Position numbers and translations under genes: made by a program
Notes under the pieces: generated by a model
The model's input: only the letters and a program-made list of their open reading frames with translations
Databases searched by the model: none
Told to the model about the DNA's origin: nothing
Part shown: positions 13,112 to 23,700 of the stretch, piece after piece
Layout: each line of letters starts with the position of its first letter
How positions within the stretch are numbered: position 1 is the first letter of the stretch
Assembly: GCF_003945595.2 (NCBI RefSeq)
Contig: NW_024104532.1
Location: 2,789,501 to 2,853,500, forward strand
Length of the DNA: 64,000 nucleotides
Origin: Pipra filicauda
Lineage: Eukaryota > Chordata > Aves > Passeriformes > Pipridae
Direction of reading: 5' to 3'

Positions 13112-13325
13112 TATATTAGGAAGAAATTCTTCACTATGAGACACTGGCACATGTTGCCCAGAGAAGCTGTGACTGCTCCATCCCTGGAAGTGTTCAAGGC
13201 CAGGCTGGACAGGGTTTGGAGCAACCTGGTCTGGTGGAAGGTGTCCCTGCCCATGGCAGAGGGTTGGAACTGGATGATCTTTAAGGTCTCTTCCAACCCA
13301 AACCATTCTGGGATTCTATGATTCA
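13112..13325 (+). mobile_element. CR1 LINE 3' end, 5'-truncated
   Basis: The sequence begins within the 'TATTAGGAAGAAATTCTTC' part of CR1 and runs through GTTGCCCAGAGAAGCTGTG, CCATCCCTGGAAGTGTTCAA and CCAACCCAAACCATTCTGGG. It ends in the typical ATTCTATGATTC octamer tail. Only about 210 bp of the 3' end was copied. CR1 leaves no clear target-site duplication and none is visible here. Confidence 0.95.
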
Positions 13326-13865
13326 ATTTGTAAATAAAAAGAAAGGACAGTTTGGTTTTAAATTGACACGTTATTGTCTGCTCTTGGAATTTAAAAAGAG
13401 TTTAAAAATAAAGCAAGAGCCTCTCCAAAATGAGATGTTAAGATATTCAAACACAGCTGACAATCGAATCAACTGCTCACAGTCTTGAAAGCATGCGAAG
13501 TTTTATCCCCAGAAATGTGGTTGTAGAGATGAAATCACTGGTTTATGGAGGCTGTGCTGGGTCAGGCTTGAGAAATTTTACTACTTTTACCTGAACATTT
13601 CCCCTTGATCTCTGGTTTCAGGTGAATTTGTGACAAACCTTTTGTTCTATGACAAGCATCACTCCCACCCCACACTAATTGCTTTATTATTACTTGTCCT
13701 GCCATGATACCCTTGCTCTCCAGTCCTGGGCAGTAAATTGAAGTGGCCTTATTTCTACACCTTTCTGCCTCTAGCCTGGAAACAGCACAACCCAGACTAT
13801 TTTGATAGGAATTATCCTGGAAAAATAATCTTGAGCTTCTCTGTTACATTTCTTGGCCTCTTCAT

Positions 13866-14300
13866 ATCATAGAATCATAGAATGGTTTGGGTTGGAAGGG
13901 ACCTTAAAGATCACCTTGTTCCCACACTCTGTTATGGTCAGGGACACCTTCCACTAGACCAGGTTGCTCCAAGCCTCATCCAACCCAGCCTTGAACACTT
14001 CCAGGGATGGGGCAGCCACAGCTTCTCTGGGTAACCTGTGCCAGGGCCTCCCTACCCTCAGAGGGAAGAATTTCTTCCTAGTATCTAATCTAACCCTCTT
14101 TCAGTCTGAAGTCATTCCTCCTTGTCCTGTCACTCCAGGCCCTTGTAAATAGTTTCTCTTCATCTTTCTTGTTGATTCCCTTCAGGTACTGGAAGGTCGC
14201 AATTATGTCACCCCAAATCCTTCTCTTCTCCAGGATGAACAATCCCAATTGTCCCAGCCTTTCCTCATAGGAGAGGTGCTCCATGATCACCCTTGGGCTG
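13866..14300 (-). mobile_element. CR1 LINE, 5'-truncated, minus strand
   Basis: It starts on the given strand with ATCATAGAATCATAGAATGG (complement of the 3' octamers) and follows the CR1 consensus back to TTTCCTCATAGGAGAGGTGC. The minus-strand reading keeps 'YEERLGQLGLFILEKRR' and 'WSDRTRRNDFRLKE', the C-terminal end of ORF2. An open frame of 181 codons on the minus strand (14090-14635) is partly this CR1 tail and partly unique flanking DNA, so it is not a gene. The 5' boundary is uncertain by about 30 bp. Confidence 0.94.
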
Positions 14301-14988
14301 TGAGCACCCAAACACACAGGGTGACAGAGTCTGCCCCAGTTTGACCAGCAGCTGGCAATGGTCATCACCTCTTCCATGGGCATCTCTGCAGGGAGAGCAG
14401 GAGGTCCAACCTCTGCTGCTCCCTGAGAGCCTCCAGACAAGGCAGAGATGAGGAGGAGGAGATGAGGCAGCAAAGGGAGGAAATATGAGGGCATCTGGGC
14501 AGGTGCCTGCCCTGCTCCTGCCCTTGGTTTCCCTGCTCCTTGGCTATAAATAGAGATACCAGTATCCAGAGCTGTCAATCTAACATCCTCCACCCTCATG
14601 AAGGTAACGTTTAGAAGGTGACACAGATTGAACATGTAAAATGCTTTTTAATTTTCATGTAAATTCCATCTCTGCTCTCCTGAGTCTGGAGGTGTCCAAA
14701 ATTTGAGAAGCAGAAAATAGAAGACTTTAAAAGAAACATTGAGCTATTTGCCAGCTTCTCTGTATAAAAAGTATTTAAATGTGCAGTGTTCTGAGTCTTT
14801 AAATACCATGAATTGGGTTTTATATTCTCTTTTTTTTCATGCTCTGCCCATGATTCGTGTGTCAGTTCGTGAGCTGTGTTTGTTATTTTCCTTGTAACAA
14901 GCAGCTCTATCATTTCCCTGTGTTTGCCAACTAATCAGTTAATTACTGGTCCTGGCCCTCAACACACTGGGTTATACCACACTGGTTA
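14301..14988. other. Unique DNA between two CR1 copies
   Basis: About 690 bp with no recognised gene. The first part (to about 14530) is G+C-richer and could hide older CR1 sequence, but the consensus match stops at 14300. The rest is AT-rich. Confidence 0.5.
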
Positions 14989-15183
14989 CTGTGAAGGTAG
15001 TGAGGCACTGGCACAGGTTGCCCAGAGAAGCTGTGGCTGCCCCATCCCTGGAAGTGTCCAAGGCCTGGTTGGATGTGGCTCAGAGCAACCTGGAACAGTG
15101 GAAGGTGTCTCTGCCCATGGCAGAGGGTTGGAACAAGATGATCCTTAAGGTCACTTCCAACTCAAACCATTCTGTGGTTCTCT
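14989..15183 (+). mobile_element. CR1 LINE 3' end, 5'-truncated
   Basis: It begins at TGAAGGTAGTGAGGCACTGG (the CR1 'gtgagggtggtgaggc' region) and continues through GTTGCCCAGAGAAGCTGTGG, CCATCCCTGGAAGTGTCC and CCAACTCAAACCATTCTG. The octamer tail is short and mutated (GTGGTTCTC). It is a minimal 3'-end copy in the same orientation as the 13.1 kb copy and opposite to the 13.9 kb copy. Confidence 0.94.
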
Positions 15184-18100
15184 GCTACCCAGCTGAGTTT
15201 TGACTGGAAAAATTGTGGAAATATTGTCTTAAAGGTGTTTATTTCATGGTGTTTTAAGGGAACAGGAACTGGGCACTGTAGGACATGAAAACGAACTGAT
15301 GTCCCTTTTTCATCTGTCCATGTCACAGCTCAGATCTTGTAAAGTTCTCTCCGTGTCTGACCTCAGCTGACATTGCTGCGGAAAAACTGCTGCTCCTGCG
15401 GGGATGACTTAGAGGAGATGCAAGAGACCTCAGCAGTGTTTAGCACTTGATTCACGTATTTCTGGTTAAAAAAAATAAATTGAAAATTGCACTGGAGAGC
15501 TAAAAACCTCTGTAGATCAAGGCAGATCCAGGCAGTGAGTGCCTGCAGGCACAGCAGCAGAGACTTGCCAGACTTGTCAGAGGTCCCTCTCCGGTTTCCA
15601 AAAAAGGAAGACGAAAATCCATTCTTTTATCACCTCTGAAATATTTTTTTTATCCTTTAAGATACCCCCTGGTGTGCACACAGGCTCTGCCTGGTCCACT
15701 GGGAAACTGAGTTATGAATACAGTGCCTCAAATTATACTTAATTTTTGGTCCTTGTTTAGAGAGATATTGCAATGTGATTAATGTTGCTTCCAGACGACT
15801 GAGGATCTGCTTCATTGTTGAATAATGTCAAGAAGATGAAGGTGAAACTATTTACATGTGCTCAGAAGACTGAAACAAAGATGCAGAGTGGGCTTACCCT
15901 TGTGTTTGATTATGGGATGCTCTAAGGAACAGTGAGCTAAGCAGGACTGTGCAGGTTGACATGTGGATTTCCTTGTCAGGGGAAAGTCCCGCGGATGTTT
16001 CGGTTGATGTGTCAAGTGATATACTGTTATGTTTTGGGATTTTTCCTCCTGTTCTCCAAGCATTGAATACAGAAGGGATTTTCTCTTAGAAATTTATTCC
16101 TGATTTTTCAGTGAGCCTGGCTTCACAGAGACAATGTGGGAATTTTGACATGACAGGTCAGCTTTGGGTCTTTTACAGCGGGAAAGTGGAGCTGGTGAAT
16201 CCATTCAGAGAGATTTCTTCACCTTTCTCCAACATGACAGATGATGTGCAGCTTGTTTTGGACCTCATGCTCAATACTGGGGGGCTCCCCTGGGGTTTTC
16301 AAATTATGCAAGGGGGTTTTGAAATGAAAAGGTGTTTCAGTGAATTTTTTCTCTTTCTGGGAAACTGTGAGCCAGAAGATCACTCCAAATCTCTGGGTTT
16401 TTGGTGTTTGCCTACATTAATTCAATGATTTCTGGAATCAGTGTTTGGTGTGTGACACACTGTAACGATCCTTAACCGATATATTATATCAGGTGGTAAA
16501 ACAGTACTATTTTTATTGCACATTACAGTCACTTAGTGTATTTTTCTTATTTGAATGAATTTAGAAACATGCAGAAAAGCTTTCCTGGGGAACATCATAC
16601 CATCCTAATTTTACTTTTGTTGAATGATGTCCAATCTCTGCTTAAAATTCCCTGTTCTGATGAGTATTCCAGCTGGCAAACTAGAACAGTCAGAGTAAAT
16701 TCATTTCAAAGTGCAAATTAATATTTGCCAAGATGCACTCACTCTCTTTGCAGCATTCAATCAGCTTTCCCTGAAGCATAATGGGTGGAGAGACTGAAAT
16801 GGATGAGATACCTATTGCAATTCACATTAATGTTACTAACGGGAGTCTTAAATGAGAATTGGATCAGGCACTAGATGAATTCATATGTCTCTCTACTACT
16901 TAATTAATCAGTCAGTTTATCAGTAATTATGGATACAGCACTTCTGATCTTCAGGAAAAACTCATCCCTCTCCTAGAAACCATGCACATCTCCAATTTTC
17001 ATAGCTGAGAAGTGAACATTTATGAGTTGCTCACTACAGTTATGGTTTATTTGTGGGTTTGGTATTGTTTGGATTTTTTGTTTGTTTTGTGATTTTTTTT
17101 TTTTTTTGTTTTTGTTTTTCCCAACTGAAAAATTTCTTGCTTTTTTCCTATTCTTACTAAATGAACATTTTCGTAGAAAGCACATATTCCCATTGAAGAA
17201 TTTGTGTGAAAACAGCCTTTTAATCATGTTTTATCAGAACTGTTTAAAATATAATCCAATCAGTTGCTGAGTTTGTACATTCTGAGCATCCAAGAAACCT
17301 GGGTTGTTTATTCATAGATTAGGTAGAACCATTTTTATTTAGGATAGATATTTTTTATTCTTTCTTAAAGAATCACTAGAAATGTTTGTGCCCAGATGTT
17401 TTGAGATTATATCAATTTATGATATTTATGACTGATTTTTATACTGGTATTTCATAAGACAGGTATAGTTTAATGGGAGATTTCAAAATTAGCGACAGAT
17501 TCACTACAAAGAAATTATTTGTTTTGTGATTTGAGGGTATCAACCAACTTCACCTGATTTACTGGATGAAGAGAAATTATTTCAGAATACAGTGTGTTCA
17601 AATCCTGACACCTCTTCTATTTCAGATGTTTAGTTAAGTTGGGGCTCATCTGGAGATAGAACGGTCCAAAACACTGATATTTTGAATTAGCCTTGAAGTT
17701 AAGAGGCAAAGACACCGCAGGAAGATGGTGCTATGGGAGTGGGACTTGTGAAAAAGTAATGTTGGTAACAAGGACATGAGGAAAACATTTGGGTTTAAGC
17801 TTAGTGATGCTGCTGGGGTACTTCAGTCCCACTGGTGGCTGCTCTGGGGCACTGAGTAAACTTCACGTTTGGAGGACTTTTAGCAAGGTTTGCCTTGGAG
17901 GGATCTTGGACTTGAACCAAAGTTTGTGTCCCGGTGCTCTGGCTTTCTGGACTGTGGTGATTGTATTAAAAATCCTGAAGGAAGTAGGAATGAAGAAGAT
18001 GGGCAGCTTGGGATTGCTTCTTTTTCTTGGGTGGAGGTTGGAAATGGAGCAAATGAGTTTGAATACAAGACAAAAAGAAATAATCTGTGGAACTGCTGGT

Positions 18101-20608
18101 CTTGTCAGCTTCTTTGTCTGTCTTCTCATGTGTATCTTCACCAAGATATTAAATCATGACAACTCTATATGTAGCAAAGCAGTTATGAATCCAAGATAAT
18201 TAATTTTAAAGCTTCTACTTCTGTGGTGTGAGGTTGTGGTGTGGTTTTTAACAATGGCTTGATCTTGGTTGATTTATTCTGCAGTTTTTCTGCACTGCTC
18301 TTTGTTGTGGTGGGTTATAAATCAAGAACAAGAAACCTAGGAAGGAGTGGATTAAACTCAGAGCTTGTCATCATTAACCCTCTCTCTTGAGGATGATTAG
18401 TGGGAGAATGAAATTATCCATGTCGATAATTTGAATAAATATTTTAGGAGCCAGCAAACTGAATTTTTTGGTTTGGCATTATTTCTACCTTTCATTTTGT
18501 TCTCTCTTTCCTAAGTTTAGTATGCATTTTTCACTTACAAAGACCGTTGTATTTTCAGTATAAAACATATATTTTCTAAAAAAGGGAAGCTAATTTAAAT
18601 ATTTGTTTCATTTGAAAGCTGATGTATTAGCTAGTTTTTTACTAAACCTTCTGTAAAGTCAGCTCAGTTTCAAACTTTTCACATGTATTAAAAAGATTGA
18701 ATTTAAGGAAGCTAGCAGAATATATATATATTGTTTTTAGTCAATCCCTCCTTTAATTTCCATCCATATTGAGTTTAAAGTAGACTTGCATTAGGTAGCA
18801 GATTTTCACACACCAGTAACCTGCCTTACAGGCCATTCTCTTTCTATAAATATTGAAGTTCATACTGAGTTTATACTGGAGAGCACAAAGCTTTCCCAAG
18901 GTGACAACACGATGCCCTTAAACTGCTCTATGCACTGATTGTGTGGGGATGTGGGGGCACTAAAGAATTCTGCCGAAACAATCCTAGTTAAGCTGGGAAC
19001 ACGACAGTCATAGTTTTCCTTCCTCTTTCTTTGTGTCCTTGGTGGCCTTTTGTGATTGTAGTGAAACAAAATAAATCAACCCTCTCAGCCTGATGAGTAG
19101 CAGTTAATTCCTGTGGTTGTTACATTGCTATCAGGACTGAAACTGTGGATGAGGGCTGGATTTCAGGATATTAATCATCTTCCTGTATCTTTCTGTTCTT
19201 CTTCATGTTGCTGTGACAGAGAGGGTGCATCACCACAAAGTAAGGACACAAGCAGCTGGGACTGAAGGCACAGTCTGGACTGGATTGAAGGCTCCCGTGG
19301 CTCCGAGGGAGCACCCAGAGTCCTGATGGTGGAGGGTCTGGTCACCAGGTGGGGGAAAAGGGGCTCAGATTCCCACCGGTTGGTCCAGGGCACTTCAGCA
19401 CTGGCTGGTGTCCAACAGTCCCTCACTGCTGTGCATGAACAGTCTCAGCTAATACTGGGAACGTCTAATCGATATTTTTCCGTTGACAGCTTGAATTTCA
19501 GTGGGTTGGTGAGGCAAACTGTGGGGGATGTAGCAGCGTTCCTGACCTCAGAGGACCTTTCGCTTGTAAGTAGTTAACAACTATTTAATGACTGAGTAGC
19601 TTTGATGTTCTGCTAATGTTCCTTCCTTTGCTCCCTTGTAGTAGGTATTTTCCAGTTCCTTAAGCTTGCTTACTGCCTGCCTGAGCCAATAGCTTTGCCA
19701 TTTTAATGAGAAAGGAATGGCTCGCTAGACTCGGGCATAAAAATATTTATTTGCATTGTACATGCAGGCTGGAAGGAAATCCTTTAATTAAAGACCTGAG
19801 AGGTCAGAGAAGATATATGGGGTAAATGAACTGAACTCATTTATCAGTATATGTATAAATATGCATGGATTCAATGAACTGGTGAAAGCACAGTAAGTGT
19901 AATTCATGCAGCGAAAATTTAAAACATGGAAAGGAAAATCCAGGAACGCTTTTCTTCCTAAATAATCAAAGAACAGAGCAGAGATCAATTAAAAAAGCAC
20001 GCATATGGCCAGACTCCTCTCTGTTAAAAACACCTCCAGAATCACTGTTCACTCATCTAAGAGAATTGTCTGTCTGTGAATGAGTGCTTAAACAGTTTCA
20101 GAATTTTTTAAACACATATATTAAATAAAATAAATAAAAGGAACAGGATGAAGACTTATAGTTACAGAAATATATGCTAGTTCTGCCCTTATAACACAAG
20201 GTCCTATTTATAAACTAATGACTTTGGATTTGGCTATTTTGGAACCAGCAAACCTGTATGGGATTTTAATAGTGAGGGATTCAGCATGTCACAGGGTCTG
20301 GAGGTCTCTTTAACACTATAAATTGAACAACTTGCATTTGAAAAAAAAACATTCCAATATAAGAAAGAACAGGCAATTTTAATCAAGTTAAATAAAAGCC
20401 TGTCTAAATTATAATTTAATAATTTTGGGGAATTTTAATGGATTTTGTTTCTGTAATGGAAACACCAGGTTTCTCTATCTCAGCAGTCACTGACACCAAG
20501 TGCCATGTGGTGCATCAAGGTAATAGCCATCTGATTGTTAATGGAGAAGCTACAATGTGGATGGAGAAACTCCAGTCAAGAAGTAGAAGAGCAGAGGTGC
20601 CCTGAAGC
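15184..20608. other. Non-coding unique DNA with one exon-like spot
   Basis: Open frames reach 136 codons (17789-18199, plus strand) and 105 codons (16111-16428), without any domain I recognise. At 17093-17119 there is a T15 run followed by GTTTTTGTTTTTC. At 19220-19239 and 19490-19564 there are splice-flanked exon-like segments (see findings). An ATTTGCAT octamer lies near 19749. No named repeat was seen. Confidence 0.5.
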
Positions 20609-20714
20609 TTCCCTGCAGCGAGGATTTGAACCTCGGGACAACTGAACATCTGTTTCGAAACATCCCTGTGTTTCACTCAGAGATAAAGCAAAGGGAAATT
20701 CTGCCTGCAGGGAA
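20609..20714 (-). repeat. Inverted repeat enclosing a T-arm/B-box-like hairpin
   Basis: TTCCCTGCAG (20609-20618) and CTGCAGGGAA (20705-20714) are perfect 10-bp inverted arms. Next to the first arm, 20619-20635 read on the minus strand forms CGAGG-TTCAAAT-CCTCG. That is a 5-bp stem with a 7-nt loop, exactly like a tRNA T-arm, and it contains the pol III B-box GGTTCAAATCC. TGTTTCGAAACA at 20651-20662 is a perfect palindrome. No A-box or usable anticodon arm is evident, and the length (about 100 nt) is wrong for a standard tRNA. It could be a decayed tRNA-derived element or chance. Confidence 0.45.
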
Positions 20715-23700
20715 TCACCAATCTCCCATTAAGCAAATAACATTTTGATAAGGAGCATACTGAGACTGGAATACTCCCTTCTGGAATGTGATCTGGGTAT
20801 TGCCATATTTTTAATAGTTCTCCTCTTGGTTGTCTCTGCTAAAGGAAGGCTGTGCTGGGTATTTGCACTTCCAGAATTTCCCTCATTGTATATGTTACTC
20901 CCTTAGTTCTGTGACTCCTGATTCCCATGCATTTATTTCCCTGCCATTTTGGCCCCAGACATATTCTTGTGTTGATTATGTTGTTCAATACAACCATTGT
21001 ACTGATTTCTGGATCAACAGATATTTGACCCATCCTTTAGCGCTGCCTGTAAACTTTTCAGCTTCTTTATATCCCTCCAAAAATACCAAGTGGATTCTTT
21101 GTTTCCAGCCACATTTCTTGCCTTCAGTGCATGTGCTCTGTTGACTCAGGCAGCCTATGCCTGGGGGCTTTGGAAGGCCCCTTTTCCATGTGCTTGGAGC
21201 ATCCCTCTCTGCAGAGGCTGAGCCTGCTAGTCTTGTGCTTGGTGCTGAACTGGGAACGCGTTTTGCTTTGTTCATTTATTCACATGGAATTAAAAGTACT
21301 TTGCATCAAAAATAATGGATAAGTAGGGCAGGGTGGTGAGTTAAAAATAAGCTGTGACATGCTTCAAGCGTTCCTTCATGTCTGCTTACATCTGATTGCT
21401 GAACTGCTGCAGTGACCACTGTCACAACCATTTCCCTGGCACGGGCAGAACAGTGAATGCAGCATCTCTCTGACTGCTGGGCTTCAGGACTGGGGCTGCA
21501 GAGGAAAATGCAAAGCTGCACTATTCTAACCGTGGCATGTGATAGGAAACAATCTCTATTGGCAAATTCAGCTTTAAAACCCTGCACTGAAAGCACTGCT
21601 CCATTATTTAGAAGGAGTGGGTGGAGCAGGCTGATCACCAGCCAGCTATTACTCTATTACTGATGCTCTAAAAGTTTTGGAAGAAGACAAGCTGAAGTTG
21701 TTCAGTTATTAATAGAGATGTTATATTTTATTCATTTTGGATGAAAAAAACATAGGATATGATAGAAATTTTTCTGAAATTGAAGGGTGACATGTTTTCA
21801 GCACATCGAATCATTGAAAAGAAGTTGGGTGAGTGGCATTAAGAACCTCGATTCTCAGGGATTGTTTTCTACACATCTCTTTCAGTGGTCTCCTCACATC
21901 ATCCAGCCAACCACAACAGCTACTCCCTAGGTCCCCTCTTCATGCAAGACACTTGTAAGTCCTGTATCCCATTTACTTTATAAGGGGCTTGAGCACAGCT
22001 CTGTGCCTCTAGGGGCTACAGAAACAGTACTGTGGGACTGCATTTACTTTCCTGCCTCTTGCCAAATTGTACCAGAGGCTCTCAAAAATAAAGGACTGAG
22101 TTTTTGGCCATGCCTTTTGTCTTTGGTTTAGGGTGAGGCTCTGAACACCATGCCAGTGTCGGGCAAAGGAGGAAAAGAGTAGCACAGATATTTCCTGTAT
22201 GATATATAGTGTAGGATACACTGGGTTTTGTGGATGTGGGGACAGAGTCCTTCTGGTGTGTTCATAAAGTCAGCGTTGCCCACAGGTGTGGATAACTCAG
22301 CTGCTGAGTAACAGCACTGGTTTTACTGGGTAAAGTCTGCTCATGACTGACAGCTTTGATGGACCAGATTCTTGCAGCACTGGAACAAAAGCTCAGTTCC
22401 TATTAGTGTTCAGAGGCTGTGACAACTGTGGAGCACTTTGGGGTTGACACCTGTTCAGTGCTGGTTAATCCTGAATTTGTCCCATTAAAATAAAATCATG
22501 CTGTCATTTCAAATGTGGCTGTTTTCTGTACAGACATTCACAGAACTGAAAAACCTGCCTTTTTTATTCCACTCCAGCTGCCTGGAGGAGATAAGTTCTA
22601 TCAATATCTCAATTCCATGCTTTATATTTACCAGAGGCAGAAATCCAATACACAGATATCACTGAGCCATCCCTCTGTTAATGAGTGGGTGGATATAAAT
22701 ATGGTACTATGGACATATGCATATTTTGTAATTCCTCTTTACATATTTTATTAAGGTGAATTTGCAGGATTCCTCCCCTGCCATTTTTGTAACAATCAGT
22801 GTTTTTGCTGCTCATCTGCATTTTTAGCCAAGTCATAATTTTCCCGGTTTCTAATTTATTGGTTCCTGAGGGTTAACCCAGTACACACATTTTTCCTAAA
22901 TGCTAAAGGCAAACTGTATCTTGCAGGAAAAATAAAGGGTATCATCAGGTAAGATAATGATACCAAAAATAACTATAAAAATAGATTCAAAGCAAAGAAA
23001 TAATGTCTGTTAATCTGTTGCAAAGTTCTACTGGTAACATCAAAACCCTCATAGAAAAAATCCAGCATGATATGAATGTTAGCAGTTGCAACTGTACTGA
23101 ATGCATTAGTAAAAATACCTCCCATCTTATTCAAGAGGGATAAACTTTTGAGAAAAAGATAAAAAATGTTCCTTACTTTGTCATTCTTTTCAATTTCACT
23201 GTTTTTTTTGTCAGCCTTTTGATTGTAAAATACTTACTATATTATCAAATGACATAAACTGTAGGACAGAGTTAGTCAGGAGTTACTTCTGACCTAGAAT
23301 GTTTCTATTTGCTGAAGCTATTACTTGGGATCTCATATTTTGGTCCCATTTCATATACTGTGGTTCTTTTGGGCCACAGTCAGGAATAGAAATGCTGAAG
23401 TAGGAACATTTGTGCTAACATGGCTTAGTTCACTCAAAAATGACAGGGTACTTTGGAGACCACGTAAACTGAGCCTCTCTGTCATGCCTGTGGAAGGTAT
23501 GATCTTCCCATTTTATTCTTGGTGAGTGCAGAAAGAATCAGTGCTTCTGCTTGCTGAGGTGTGCCATGGTCACACTCCAAAACAGACTTGCTAGCTTAAT
23601 ACTTGTATGTCAACTCAAATCCATATGTACCAGAAAAGTGAGATGCCAGGATGGAGGTGAACAGTAGAAACTCCCACTGAGACAAGCCTTGAGAAGAGGA

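Noticed and set aside
14090..14635. 181-codon minus-strand open frame, the longest in the window
   Set aside because: Its C-terminal third is the CR1 ORF2 tail of the 13866-14300 copy. The upstream part is unrelated flanking DNA that happens to be open, so it is not a gene.
17093..17119. T15 run as a possible antisense SINE poly-A tail
   Set aside because: No SINE body or target-site duplication on either side.
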